A stretch of 64,000 nt of DNA. Source: Ruegeria sp. A3M17 (GTDB lineage Bacteria; Pseudomonadota; Alphaproteobacteria; Rhodobacterales; Rhodobacteraceae). The position numbers were made by a program, and so were the translations under genes. Location: contig NZ_QOCF01000027.1 of assembly GCF_003318255.1 (NCBI RefSeq), positions 39,354 through 103,353 of the forward strand, read 5' to 3'. Position 1 is the stretch's first letter, and every line of letters begins with the position of its first letter. Positions 34,353-42,403 of this stretch are shown here, piece after piece. The notes beneath the pieces were generated by a model that did not search any database, was not told the DNA's origin, and saw only the letters and a program-made list of their open reading frames with translations.

Positions 34353-35486
34353 TCAGCGAAACATCGGCGGGCGCGCGTCAGTCCATGCCCCGTTATTTTT
34401 CGCCGACGCCACTGCGGCATGCACGGCTGCGATCGACCGCACCCCGTCGGCAGGTGTCGGCAGACCATCACGTGCCTCTCCGCGAATAGCGTCGGCAAGA
34501 TCGCAATAGATGTTGGCCACGGCCAGCGGGAACCCTTCGGGATGGGCAATCGCCACACGGGACAATCGCTGCGCGTCGCCGTGAAGACCGCCCTCGCCTT
34601 TTTCGATGATCTGCGTACGGCCACCGACAGGAGTATAGATCAACTGATTGGGCTGCTCGGACGTCCAGCGAAGACCTCCGGTTTCACCAAACACCTGAAT
34701 GTCGAATCCGTGCTGCCGCCCGATCGCGACGGACGAAGTCCACAGCCGGCCAACCGCGCCGCCCTCCGTTCGGAAGTTGACCATGGCGTCGTCCTCAAGT
34801 TCGCGGCTTGAAATGGTCGATGCCATATCTGCGGACAAGGTTTTGACTTCATCGTCACTGATGAAACTGGCCATGTGCAGCGCATGGATACCGCAATCGG
34901 CGAATTGGCCAGACACACCTGCCATCGCCGGGTCATAGCGCCAGCGAACGCGCGGGTTATCGGCGTCGGTCGCGTCGCCATGGTGGCCATGGCTGAAATT
35001 CGTCACAACCAGACGCACCTTTCCAATATCCCCGGCGCGAACCATCGCACGCGCCTGGCGCACCATCGGATAGGCGGAATAGCAATAATTTACCGCACAA
35101 ATCTTGCCCGAGGCCTCTGCAACGCGGACGATCTCTTCGCCCTCTTCCACGGTCATCGTCATCGGTTTTTCACAAAGCACATTGAACCCTGCTTCAAGGA
35201 ATGCTTTGGCAATCTCAAAATGGGTGGAGTTCGGCGTGGCGATGGTCACCAGATCAACCCGGTCGGGACGGTCCTTTTCGCCGGCCAGCATTTCCTGCCA
35301 GTCGCCATAGGCACGATGCGACGCCACTCCAAGTCGTTGCGCATATTCTCGCCCTATGTCGGGGCGGTGATCCAGCGCTCCGGCGGCGAATTCAAACATC
35401 CCATCCGCCAACGCTCCTAACCGGTGGGCGGGTCCGATCTGACTGCCTTCACCACCACCAATCATGCCCCATTTCAGCTTTGCCAT
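34353..35486 (-). CDS. Gfo/Idh/MocA-family oxidoreductase (inositol/sugar dehydrogenase type), copy A
   Basis: A 377-residue NAD(P)-dependent dehydrogenase. It has the Rossmann start LKWGMIGGGEGSQIGPAH, the VLCEKPMTMT motif with the catalytic Lys, and DCGIHALHMASF for the Asp/His pair. The insertion after the Gly-rich loop (GGEGSQIGPAHR) marks a sub-family different from the iolG at 47401. It lies 40 bases after the second dehydrogenase gene and both read away from the operator at 36654. The substrate could be scyllo- or chiro-inositol or a keto derivative; this is inference. Confidence 0.85.
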   Translation of the reverse strand: MAKLKWGMIGGGEGSQIGPAHRLGALADGMFEFAAGALDHRPDIGREYAQRLGVASHRAYGDWQEMLAGEKDRPDRVDLVTIATPNSTHFEIAKAFLEAGFNVLCEKPMTMTVEEGEEIVRVAEASGKICAVNYCYSAYPMVRQARAMVRAGDIGKVRLVVTNFSHGHHGDATDADNPRVRWRYDPAMAGVSGQFADCGIHALHMASFISDDEVKTLSADMASTISSRELEDDAMVNFRTEGGAVGRLWTSSVAIGRQHGFDIQVFGETGGLRWTSEQPNQLIYTPVGGRTQIIEKGEGGLHGDAQRLSRVAIAHPEGFPLAVANIYCDLADAIRGEARDGLPTPADGVRSIAAVHAAVASAKNNGAWTDARPPMFR

Positions 35487-35525
35487 GGTTCTCGTCTCTC
35501 TTAGATGATCTCTTAGTTTTTGTGT

Positions 35526-36629
35526 TCAGACGGTACTGACGTCCTGCCACTGCCGTTGCTCCGACGATTTCAGCGCGGCGGCAAGGACGCAGTTGACCTC
35601 ATGCCCATCGCGGAATGTGGGCCAGATTGATTTGCCCGTGTGAATGGCCTCAAGAAAATCTTTGGCCTCGATGATGATCTGGTCCTGATAACCTGTTCCA
35701 TGACCGGGGCCCTGACAGAATGGCTCGTAATCGGGGTGCGCCGGACCCGTCAGTATCTTGGTGAAACCTCTTTCTTCCTCTGGTCCTTCGCGTCGATAAA
35801 GCCACAAGGCGTTCTGATCTTCCTGATCGAACCGGATTGCACCCTTGGTGCCTGTAATTTCATAGGCATAGCCCATCTTTCGACCTGTCGCGATCCGGCT
35901 GACATAGATATTGCCCATGGCGCCACTGGCAAACCGGCACATGATTTGCGCGTGGTCATCATTGGTGACGGTGCCGCCTGGGCGCTCAGTATGAACCGTT
36001 TCGACTTCGGCCATAACCTCGACAATCGGACCAATCAGGGCCAAAGCACCGTTGACCATATGCGGGGCAAGATCACCGATCGTGCCGTTGGCCATTCCGG
36101 ACGTCCGCCATGTGGCCGGGGCGTCGGGGTCGGCGTAGAAGTCCTCGGTATGCTCACCACGGAACCAGGTTATGTCCCCCAGTTCTCCGCCAGTTATTAG
36201 TTGGCGGGCAAACTGTGTTGCGGGCGTTCTGACATAGTTGAACCCGACCATATTGGTGACGCCTGCGGTCTCGGCGGCGGAAACCATCGCGCGCCCATCA
36301 TCCAGCGACGACCCCAGTGGTTTTTCGCACAACACAGGCTTGCCCAAGGCTAATGCGGCCTCTGCAATCTGTCTGTGCGTTGTTTGAGGCGAGGCAATCA
36401 CGACGGCATCCACTGCCGGATCATTGACCAGCATAGACCAATCCGAGGTCGCACGACGAAAGCCGTAAGCCGCGCGGTATCGCTCGGCGCTTTCAGGCGT
36501 GGACGCGCAAATCATCTCAAGTCGTGGCCGCAACGCAGTGTTGAACACTGCGCCTACGGCTGACATCGCGACTGAATGAGCTTTGCCCATATAGCCGCCG
36601 CCGATTATTCCAATTCCGATTTCAGGCAT
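35526..36629 (-). CDS. Gfo/Idh/MocA-family oxidoreductase, copy B
   Basis: A 367-residue dehydrogenase with GIGIIGGGYMGKAHSVAM at the N-terminus, VLCEKPLGSS and GDLAPHMVNGALAL as catalytic regions. It starts at ATG 36629, with GGAG nine bases upstream, and faces iolC across a 115-base divergent region that holds a perfect 16-bp operator. It is the first gene of a two-gene unit with copy A. Together with iolG there are three such dehydrogenases in the region, suggesting handling of several inositol stereoisomers. Confidence 0.87.
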   Translation of the reverse strand: MPEIGIGIIGGGYMGKAHSVAMSAVGAVFNTALRPRLEMICASTPESAERYRAAYGFRRATSDWSMLVNDPAVDAVVIASPQTTHRQIAEAALALGKPVLCEKPLGSSLDDGRAMVSAAETAGVTNMVGFNYVRTPATQFARQLITGGELGDITWFRGEHTEDFYADPDAPATWRTSGMANGTIGDLAPHMVNGALALIGPIVEVMAEVETVHTERPGGTVTNDDHAQIMCRFASGAMGNIYVSRIATGRKMGYAYEITGTKGAIRFDQEDQNALWLYRREGPEEERGFTKILTGPAHPDYEPFCQGPGHGTGYQDQIIIEAKDFLEAIHTGKSIWPTFRDGHEVNCVLAAALKSSEQRQWQDVSTV

Positions 36630-36653
36630 CTGCAACGGCTCCGAACAATGTAT

Positions 36654-36669
36654 TTGCAACCGGTTGCAA
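36654..36669. promoter_or_regulatory. LacI-type operator, copy 2 (divergent iolC / dehydrogenase promoter)
   Basis: TTGCAACCGGTTGCAA, a perfect 16-bp palindrome, 25 bases from one gene start and 75 from the other, so a bound repressor could act on both directions. Confidence 0.9.
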
Positions 36670-36744
36670 AATCAGTATCGTGTGAATCGATTCAACGCAA
36701 GGACCAACGATCCTCGCCAGCCCATTTTTGCCGGAGGACATGAC

Positions 36745-37725
36745 GTGAGCGCTTTGATAGACGGTATCAAAGGAAACCGGTTCGCGGTCTTTGGACGCGC
36801 GGGCATGGACCTGTATGCCGATCCCGTTGGTGTTAAAAGCGAAGACGCCGACACGTTTCACGCCGATCTGGGCGGGTCATCAGCAAATATCTGCGCGGGG
36901 TTGGTCAAACTGGGCAGCCAGGCATCCTTGGTCACTTCGATCTCAGATGATGCGGTTGGCCGCTTCTGCCTGAATAAACTTGCTCATTACGGTGTAGACA
37001 CGTCCTTTATCCGCGTCGTCGGCGGTGAATACCGCATGTCTCTGGCCGTTTACGAAAGCCGGATCGAAGAATTTCAGAATGTCATCTACCGCAACGGCGC
37101 AGTCGACTTTCAAGTGACCGAGGATGACATGGACAAGGTCGACTACGGCAAATTTTCAGCCGTGATATCTGCCGGAACGGTGTTTGCCGCTGAACCCTCG
37201 CGCAGCGCCACGTTTCGCGCGTTCGACAACGCGCGCAAGGCGGGGGTGCCGGTGATTTTTGACATCGACTACCGTCCTTACAGCTGGCCATCACCTGAGG
37301 TTGCCGCCGAAGTCCTGTCGCGCGCGGGCGAAGCATGCGATCTAATCGTCGGCAATGACGAAGAATTTGGGTTCATGGCTGGCGGCATCGACAAAGGCTT
37401 CGCCAAAGCCAAGGAGTTGGCGGCGAAACCGGGACGGATCGTGATCTACAAGATGGGCGAAAAAGGCGCAGTGACTCTGGTGGATGGTCAGGAAATCGAA
37501 ACCGGCATCTATCCGGTAGAGGCCGTCAAACCCAACGGTGCTGGCGACAGCTTTATGGCGGGGTTGCTGGCCTCGATCGCCGCTGGAAGCGAGCTTAAGG
37601 ATGCAGTCATGCGCGGTTCGGCTTGCGCCTCGATCGTTGTGTCAAAGCCCGGCTGCGCCCCAGCCATGCCAACAACGTCGGAGCTGGACGCGTTTCTTGC
37701 GTCCCATCCCGGCCCAACGACATAG
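36745..37725 (+). CDS. iolC: 5-dehydro-2-deoxygluconokinase
   Basis: A 326-residue PfkB-family sugar kinase that phosphorylates 5-dehydro-2-deoxygluconate. It shows FGRAGMDLYADP near the N-terminus, the GGSSANICAGLVKLG substrate loop, and the PfkB signature NGAGDSFMAGLLASI with the catalytic Asp. Unlike many alphaproteobacterial IolC proteins it has no C-terminal DUF2090 domain; a class II aldolase is encoded separately two genes on. The GTG at 36745 has GGAGG seven bases upstream, which decides the start; the frame is open back into the operator only to a TTG. First gene of iolC-iolB-like-aldolase. Confidence 0.93.
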   Translation: MSALIDGIKGNRFAVFGRAGMDLYADPVGVKSEDADTFHADLGGSSANICAGLVKLGSQASLVTSISDDAVGRFCLNKLAHYGVDTSFIRVVGGEYRMSLAVYESRIEEFQNVIYRNGAVDFQVTEDDMDKVDYGKFSAVISAGTVFAAEPSRSATFRAFDNARKAGVPVIFDIDYRPYSWPSPEVAAEVLSRAGEACDLIVGNDEEFGFMAGGIDKGFAKAKELAAKPGRIVIYKMGEKGAVTLVDGQEIETGIYPVEAVKPNGAGDSFMAGLLASIAAGSELKDAVMRGSACASIVVSKPGCAPAMPTTSELDAFLASHPGPTT

Positions 37726-37734
37726 GAAACCCTC

Positions 37735-38571
37735 ATGCATATCGCTCCCTATGACAATCAGAACAAACCGATCGTCGACGCCGATGATCCAACGGTTCCG
37801 CTGAATTACTTCAACATCGTCAAACTGAAAAAGGGCGAAGCGTTTGAATATCAAGTGCCCGGTTATGAGACGTGTATCGTGCCCGCCACGGGCAGCGTCG
37901 ATGTCGATGTAGAAGGCGAGCAGTTCGCCAAGCTGGGCAAGCGGGGCGAAGACGTCTGGGATGGGGATCCGGAAGGCGTTTATGTGCCGGTCGGCGCTAA
38001 GGTCCAACTGGTCTGCGTGTCGGATGAAACCGAAATCTTCATAGCGGGCGCCAAGTACGACAAGGTGCTGGATCCGTTCGACGTGCGTGAACATGACTTG
38101 GTTCAATACGGAAGCGACGACACGAAAACCCATCGCAAAATCAAACACATCCTCGGCCAGAAACAGCACGACAAAGTGGGTCGCCTGCTGATCAGTGAGC
38201 TGTACACTGTGGGTCAGGGTGGCTGGTCCGGATTCCCCAGCCACAAGCATGACACGAACCGTCTGCCCGACGAGACGCGGCACGACGAGACCTACAATTT
38301 CCGTTTCAAACCCAACTGGGGGTCGGGCCTTCAGATGTTGCAGCGTGAAGATAACGAACCGGGCGACGCCTATCACATCGTCGACGGCTCAACGATCTGC
38401 ATCGACAAGGGGTACCACCCCTGCTGTGTTCTGCCGGGATACGAGATGTACTATTTCACTATCCTTGGCGGCCTGACTCAGCGTTCGCTGGTTCAGTTTT
38501 TTCAACCAACCCATGCCTATCAGGTCGAGACCATTCCGGGCATCAAAGACATGATTGCCAAATTCAAATGA
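37735..38571 (+). CDS. 5-deoxy-glucuronate isomerase family protein (IolB paralogue)
   Basis: A 278-residue bicupin. The KduI/IolB metal-site region reads FPSHKHDTNRLPDETRHDETYNF, with two His and a Glu, followed by IDKGYHPCCVLPGYEMYYF. The N-terminal cupin (FEYQVPGYETCIVPATGSVDVDVEG) differs clearly from the second IolB at 39417. It lies nine bases after iolC and overlaps the aldolase gene by four bases, so it is expressed with those lower-pathway enzymes. It may be the working isomerase for this branch or act on a related keto acid. Confidence 0.85.
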   Translation: MHIAPYDNQNKPIVDADDPTVPLNYFNIVKLKKGEAFEYQVPGYETCIVPATGSVDVDVEGEQFAKLGKRGEDVWDGDPEGVYVPVGAKVQLVCVSDETEIFIAGAKYDKVLDPFDVREHDLVQYGSDDTKTHRKIKHILGQKQHDKVGRLLISELYTVGQGGWSGFPSHKHDTNRLPDETRHDETYNFRFKPNWGSGLQMLQREDNEPGDAYHIVDGSTICIDKGYHPCCVLPGYEMYYFTILGGLTQRSLVQFFQPTHAYQVETIPGIKDMIAKFK

Positions 38572-39407
38572 CCCTCGCCACACTCAAAGACGTCCTCACC
38601 CCTGCATACGAAAACGGCTACGCTGTTGGCGGGCTTGTTACACTGGGATGGGAGGATATGCGCGCCTATGTAGCCGCAGCCGAGGCGGAAAATGCGCCGG
38701 TGATCCTTCAGGCTGGTCCAAGCTGCCGCGAACACACGCCCCTGCCTGTTCTGGGCAAGATGTTTCGCTTCCTGGCGGAAAAAGCTTCGGTTCCGGTCGT
38801 GGCCCATCTGGATCACGGTTATACATTCGAGGACTGCAAGATCGCATTGGACAGCGGGTTCACATCGCTCATGTTTGACGGGTCACGCAAGCCGCTGCAG
38901 CAAAACATCGACGAAACTGCTGCCATTGCCGAAATGGCCCATGCGGCCGGTATTTCCTGCGAAGGTGAGATCGGCTTTGTCGGCTATTCCGGCGGCGAAG
39001 GATCGAACGGGACAGACCCAAACGAGGCCGCGCAGTTCGCTCGTGAAAGCGGCGTGGACGCGATGGCCATCTCAGTCGGAAACGTCCATCTGCAACAAGA
39101 CAAAGAGGGCGGTTTGGATGAGGTCCGCATCGCCGAAATCGACTCGGCAACAAATGTTCCGTTGGTCATTCATGGCGGCTCTGGCGTGCCTGTGGAACAA
39201 CGCAGCCGGTTGGCGCGGAAAACGTCGATCTGCAAGTTCAATATCGGGACAGAACTGCGTATGGCGTTTGGCAACGCGCTGCGCGAGGCAGTCAACCGCG
39301 ACACGGACAGATTTGACCGCGTGACGATCCTGAAAGAGACCCACGACCCGGTTGAGGCGGCAGCCCGCATGGTCATACGGGCCTTTGGTGCCCCTGCGCA
39401 AAGGTAG
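38568..39407 (+). CDS. iolJ: Class II ketose-bisphosphate aldolase, IolJ-type
   Basis: A 279-residue zinc aldolase. Metal and substrate motifs are VVAHLDHGYTFEDC, SLMFDGS, CEGEIGFVGYSGGEGS, AISVGNVHL, and VIHGGSGVP with the phosphate loop FNIGTELR. In this context it should cleave 6-phospho-5-dehydro-2-deoxygluconate to dihydroxyacetone phosphate and malonate semialdehyde. It starts in the stop codon of the IolB paralogue (ATGA) and ends ten bases before the end of the convergent iolB gene. Confidence 0.88.
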   Translation: MTLATLKDVLTPAYENGYAVGGLVTLGWEDMRAYVAAAEAENAPVILQAGPSCREHTPLPVLGKMFRFLAEKASVPVVAHLDHGYTFEDCKIALDSGFTSLMFDGSRKPLQQNIDETAAIAEMAHAAGISCEGEIGFVGYSGGEGSNGTDPNEAAQFARESGVDAMAISVGNVHLQQDKEGGLDEVRIAEIDSATNVPLVIHGGSGVPVEQRSRLARKTSICKFNIGTELRMAFGNALREAVNRDTDRFDRVTILKETHDPVEAAARMVIRAFGAPAQR

Positions 39408-39416
39408 GCGTGGGCG

Positions 39417-40223
39417 TTACGCGTCGCGCTCCATGATCCATTCAACTTCGGGGGCCGGAACAAAACGCCATTTGCGCAGCGGTCCGGCCATAACGTTCAG
39501 ATAATACATCTCGAACCCGTAGGGTGCGCCGCATGGGTGATGACCGCGGGGCACGCAAACAACATCACCATCGGAAACAGCCATAGTCTCATCCAACTGC
39601 CTATCATCGGTATAGACGCGCTGAATCCCGAACCCGTTCGCCGGGTTCAGACGGTGATAGTAGGTCTCTTCCAGATAGGTGATCCGCGGAAAATCATCTT
39701 CATCATGTCGATGGCTGGGATACGATGACCAATGCCCGCTTGGCGTAAACACTTCGGTCACCAGCAAGCTATCGGCATAGTCCTCATTCTCCATCGCGAT
39801 GTTGTTGATATAGCGCGTATTTGCACCCTTGCCGCGCTCGGTCAGAGTAATGCCGTCGGGGCCGATGCGTCGCGCAGAGTGGCCATTCTTGCCCGGGGCT
39901 GTACACACCGCAATCACGCAATCCGTTTCGGCTGTAGCCGTCCATTCTGTGCCGTTCGGCAGATACAGGCAGTGCGGCGGTGTCTTTTCGAACACGTTCA
40001 TCCGATCGCCCAGAACACCCCAGTCTCGGTCAGCTCCGGCGATGCGGGCCTTGCCTTCGACCATGACCAGAATGACCTCACGATCACCCGTCGCCTCGGC
40101 CACTGTGTCGCCTGCCCGCAGGTGGTAAAGCGCAAACCCGACGTACCGCCACCCGGCGCTTGCCGGAGTGATGTCATGCACTTTACCTCTGGTCCCAAAG
40201 GGTTTTTTGAGCAGGTCGGCCAT
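39417..40223 (-). CDS. iolB: 5-deoxy-glucuronate isomerase
   Basis: A 268-residue bicupin matching canonical IolB: HDITPASAGWRYVGF at the start, SSYPSHRHDEDDFPRITYLEETYYH with the metal ligands, FGIQRVYTDDRQLDETMAVSDGDVV, and VPRGHHPCGAPYGFEMYYLN. It converts 5-deoxy-glucuronate to 5-dehydro-2-deoxygluconate. It is the last gene of the transporter-iolD-iolE-PhyH operon and is separated from the PhyH gene by a strong hairpin (40241-40263). Confidence 0.93.
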   Translation of the reverse strand: MADLLKKPFGTRGKVHDITPASAGWRYVGFALYHLRAGDTVAEATGDREVILVMVEGKARIAGADRDWGVLGDRMNVFEKTPPHCLYLPNGTEWTATAETDCVIAVCTAPGKNGHSARRIGPDGITLTERGKGANTRYINNIAMENEDYADSLLVTEVFTPSGHWSSYPSHRHDEDDFPRITYLEETYYHRLNPANGFGIQRVYTDDRQLDETMAVSDGDVVCVPRGHHPCGAPYGFEMYYLNVMAGPLRKWRFVPAPEVEWIMERDA

Positions 40224-40240
40224 TTGTTTTTCTCCGTGTG

Positions 40241-40263
40241 GGGCGGGCTTGGAACGCCCGCCC
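40241..40263 (-). terminator. Intercistronic hairpin between PhyH gene and iolB
   Basis: Perfect 8-bp GC-only stem (GGGCGGGC / GCCCGCCC) with a 7-base loop in a 48-base gap. No U tract follows on the minus strand; probably protects or attenuates rather than fully ends the transcript. Confidence 0.6.
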
Positions 40264-40271
40264 GTATTCCT

Positions 40272-41453
40272 TCAGGCTGCTTGCCTTGTTTGCAGCGCCA
40301 AGAATGTTTCGGTCAGTTGTTGTTCGGTCCAGCCTTCGGACACAGCACGTCGCAAAATATCGGCCTGACTTTCCGGTGCGTTGCCGCCGACCGGTGGGTC
40401 CGTATCCAGATTGGTCGGGAACGGGTATCCCTCTGCCGTGGCCGCGATGGCTGCATCCAGTTCGGCCCCTTTCATCTGTCCGCGTTGTTTCAATGCAATA
40501 AGCGAAGGGAACACCGCCTCAGACATGGACCGCCGGTCAACGGTTTCCATCGCGCGACCAAAAGCGGAGGAGATTTGCAACAGGTTCGCCATCCGGTCGA
40601 TATCCGCACTGCGATTTTCACCAGCCGCGTGGAACAGTGCCGGGTTGAAGAACACAGCATCGCCCTTGTCCAGCGCCAGCTGGATATAGCTGTCTTCGAA
40701 ATACTCGCGATGACCCTCGTCATGAAACGCCAGATAGCCCGGCGGATAAAGCTGCGAGAACGGCAGCAGCTTGGTTGGCCCGCTTTCGACCGGCATGTCG
40801 CAATGGGCAATCGCCCCCTGCAATGTCAGTGATGCCGTAACAAGATGTGCGTGCACTGGATAGCACGCAGCACTTTCTGCGCTCTGAAATCCAAGGTGGT
40901 AATCCCTATGCGCCTGCTGCGCTTTACCACCCGGACGCACCTGATTGATCTGTGCCGTGACCTGATAGTTTGGCCCCAACCACGCCTCGCAGGCTGCGGC
41001 AACAGCCGTGTTTCCGAAATAGAGGGCAAAGCCCTCGGGATCGCGCAGGCATTGTTTTTGCAGCGCGTTCCAGATCCGGTCATTGGCCCCGGACGCCGCA
41101 AAGTGGTCACCCTCTCCCGCGCCGCTTTGTCTTTCGTCAGCTATGATCTGGCGAAAGACATCGGTTGCGCGGTCAATCACGGACGTATCGGAGAACGCAC
41201 GTTTCAGAACGATCACGCCCGATGATTTGTCCAACACATGGCCCCACTCGGCCAGCAGAGCCTTGCGCTTACCTACGTTTTCTAGCGCAGGGCTCAACTC
41301 GTCCATGTCATAGACTGGAACGTTCTTTTCGATCGAGGCGGCGTGCGGGACGACATCGGCTGTAAGGTTCTGCGAGGTCAATACCTTGAATTCATCCAGA
41401 TCACAGGATTCCCGGTCGAAATAGCCGACAAAACCTAGCTGCTGATTTACCAT
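40272..41453 (-). CDS. Phytanoyl-CoA dioxygenase (PhyH) family protein within the inositol operon
   Basis: A 393-residue Fe(II)/2-oxoglutarate oxygenase, longer than typical PhyH proteins because of an N-terminal extension of about 70 residues and a C-terminal tail. The triad His182-x-Asp184 (QQAHRDYHLGF) and His275 (NPALFHAAGENRS) are present, with Arg281/Arg287 as candidate 2-oxoglutarate ligand. It sits between iolE and iolB in the operon. No standard step of inositol degradation needs a dioxygenase, so it may feed the pathway by hydroxylating or demethylating an inositol derivative; this is inference. Confidence 0.85.
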   Translation of the reverse strand: MVNQQLGFVGYFDRESCDLDEFKVLTSQNLTADVVPHAASIEKNVPVYDMDELSPALENVGKRKALLAEWGHVLDKSSGVIVLKRAFSDTSVIDRATDVFRQIIADERQSGAGEGDHFAASGANDRIWNALQKQCLRDPEGFALYFGNTAVAAACEAWLGPNYQVTAQINQVRPGGKAQQAHRDYHLGFQSAESAACYPVHAHLVTASLTLQGAIAHCDMPVESGPTKLLPFSQLYPPGYLAFHDEGHREYFEDSYIQLALDKGDAVFFNPALFHAAGENRSADIDRMANLLQISSAFGRAMETVDRRSMSEAVFPSLIALKQRGQMKGAELDAAIAATAEGYPFPTNLDTDPPVGGNAPESQADILRRAVSEGWTEQQLTETFLALQTRQAA

Positions 41454-41474
41454 GAGAGTTCTCCTTTTTCATGG

Positions 41475-41494
41475 CTTCGGTGTTAACCCCGAAG
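41475..41494 (-). other. Small hairpin between PhyH gene and iolE
   Basis: CTTCGG / CCGAAG, 6-bp stem with 8-base loop, in the 50-base gap. Weak on its own; fits a pattern of hairpins in the gaps of this operon. Confidence 0.35.
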
Positions 41495-41503
41495 GGAGAG
41501 TTG

Positions 41504-42403
41504 TTACGCTTGGGCCTCCAATCCTGCCTGTCCACAGACGTCGAGAATGTGCTCGTAGCCTTTCTTGGAATATTCGTATGGCGGAGCCTTGGCCGGGTCC
41601 TGTTCGGCCTCGACAACAATCCATCCGTTGTAATCCAAGGATTTGAGCGCATTCGCCACAGCCTGAAAGTCGATACACCCGTCACCTGGAACGGTGAATG
41701 CTCCGGCGACGACCGCATCGAGAAAGCTGCGATCATTCTCCTTTACGTCCTGCACCACAGCCGGGCGGATATCTTTGAAATGCACGTGATGCACACGGTC
41801 GCCCCAGCGTTTGAGGGTCGCCATCACATCCCCGCCACCGAAAAGTAGGTGCCCAGTGTCAAAGCACAGGTTCACCTCCGGGCCCGAACCTTCCATCAAC
41901 CAGTTCACGTCATCCTCGGTCTCGATGATCGTGCCCATGTGATGATGATAGGCCATCGGCATACCCTGGTCGGCCATCCATTTAGCAAGTTCGGTGACCT
42001 TGGCGGCATAGGCCAACACTTCGTCTTTGGATAGCTTGGACCGGTTGTTGACCGGCGTACCAGCCTGACCCTGCACGGTGTTTGAGCATTCGGCATAGAC
42101 AATACATGGACTATTCAGGGCCACGAACTGTTCAACCTGTTCCCGCACAGCCTCGCGTTCTGCTGCGAAATCATTGACCAGCGAGAAACCCGAGCACCAC
42201 CCGCCACAGAGCGCAATGTCATTGCCTTCCAGATAGGCACGCAGCCCTTCGGTATCGCTGGGCATCCGCTGACCACGCTCGACACCGGTGTATCCGATCT
42301 CGCGCGCCTCTTTCAGGGCTTGTTCCATCGTGTACGCCGCCGTCAGGTCCGGCAGGTCATCATTCTGCCAGGCGATCGGAGAAATCCCGATTTTCACGCT
42401 CAT
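41504..42403 (-). CDS. iolE: Myo-inosose-2 dehydratase
   Basis: A 299-residue TIM-barrel enzyme of the xylose-isomerase-like family that dehydrates 2-keto-myo-inositol to the trihydroxycyclohexane-dione. It begins KIGISPIAWQNDDLPDL, typical for IolE, and has the metal-site regions AYHHHMGTIIE, NLCFDTGHLLFGGGD, HVHFKDIRP and WIVVEAEQDP. Its start overlaps the iolD stop by four bases (42400-42403). Confidence 0.95.
   Translation of the reverse strand: MSVKIGISPIAWQNDDLPDLTAAYTMEQALKEAREIGYTGVERGQRMPSDTEGLRAYLEGNDIALCGGWCSGFSLVNDFAAEREAVREQVEQFVALNSPCIVYAECSNTVQGQAGTPVNNRSKLSKDEVLAYAAKVTELAKWMADQGMPMAYHHHMGTIIETEDDVNWLMEGSGPEVNLCFDTGHLLFGGGDVMATLKRWGDRVHHVHFKDIRPAVVQDVKENDRSFLDAVVAGAFTVPGDGCIDFQAVANALKSLDYNGWIVVEAEQDPAKAPPYEYSKKGYEHILDVCGQAGLEAQA

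Noticed and set aside
39732..40832. A long plus-strand open frame (about 366 codons) opposite iolB and the PhyH gene
   Set aside because: Antisense to two genes with clear catalytic motifs; no recognisable domain or ribosome site.
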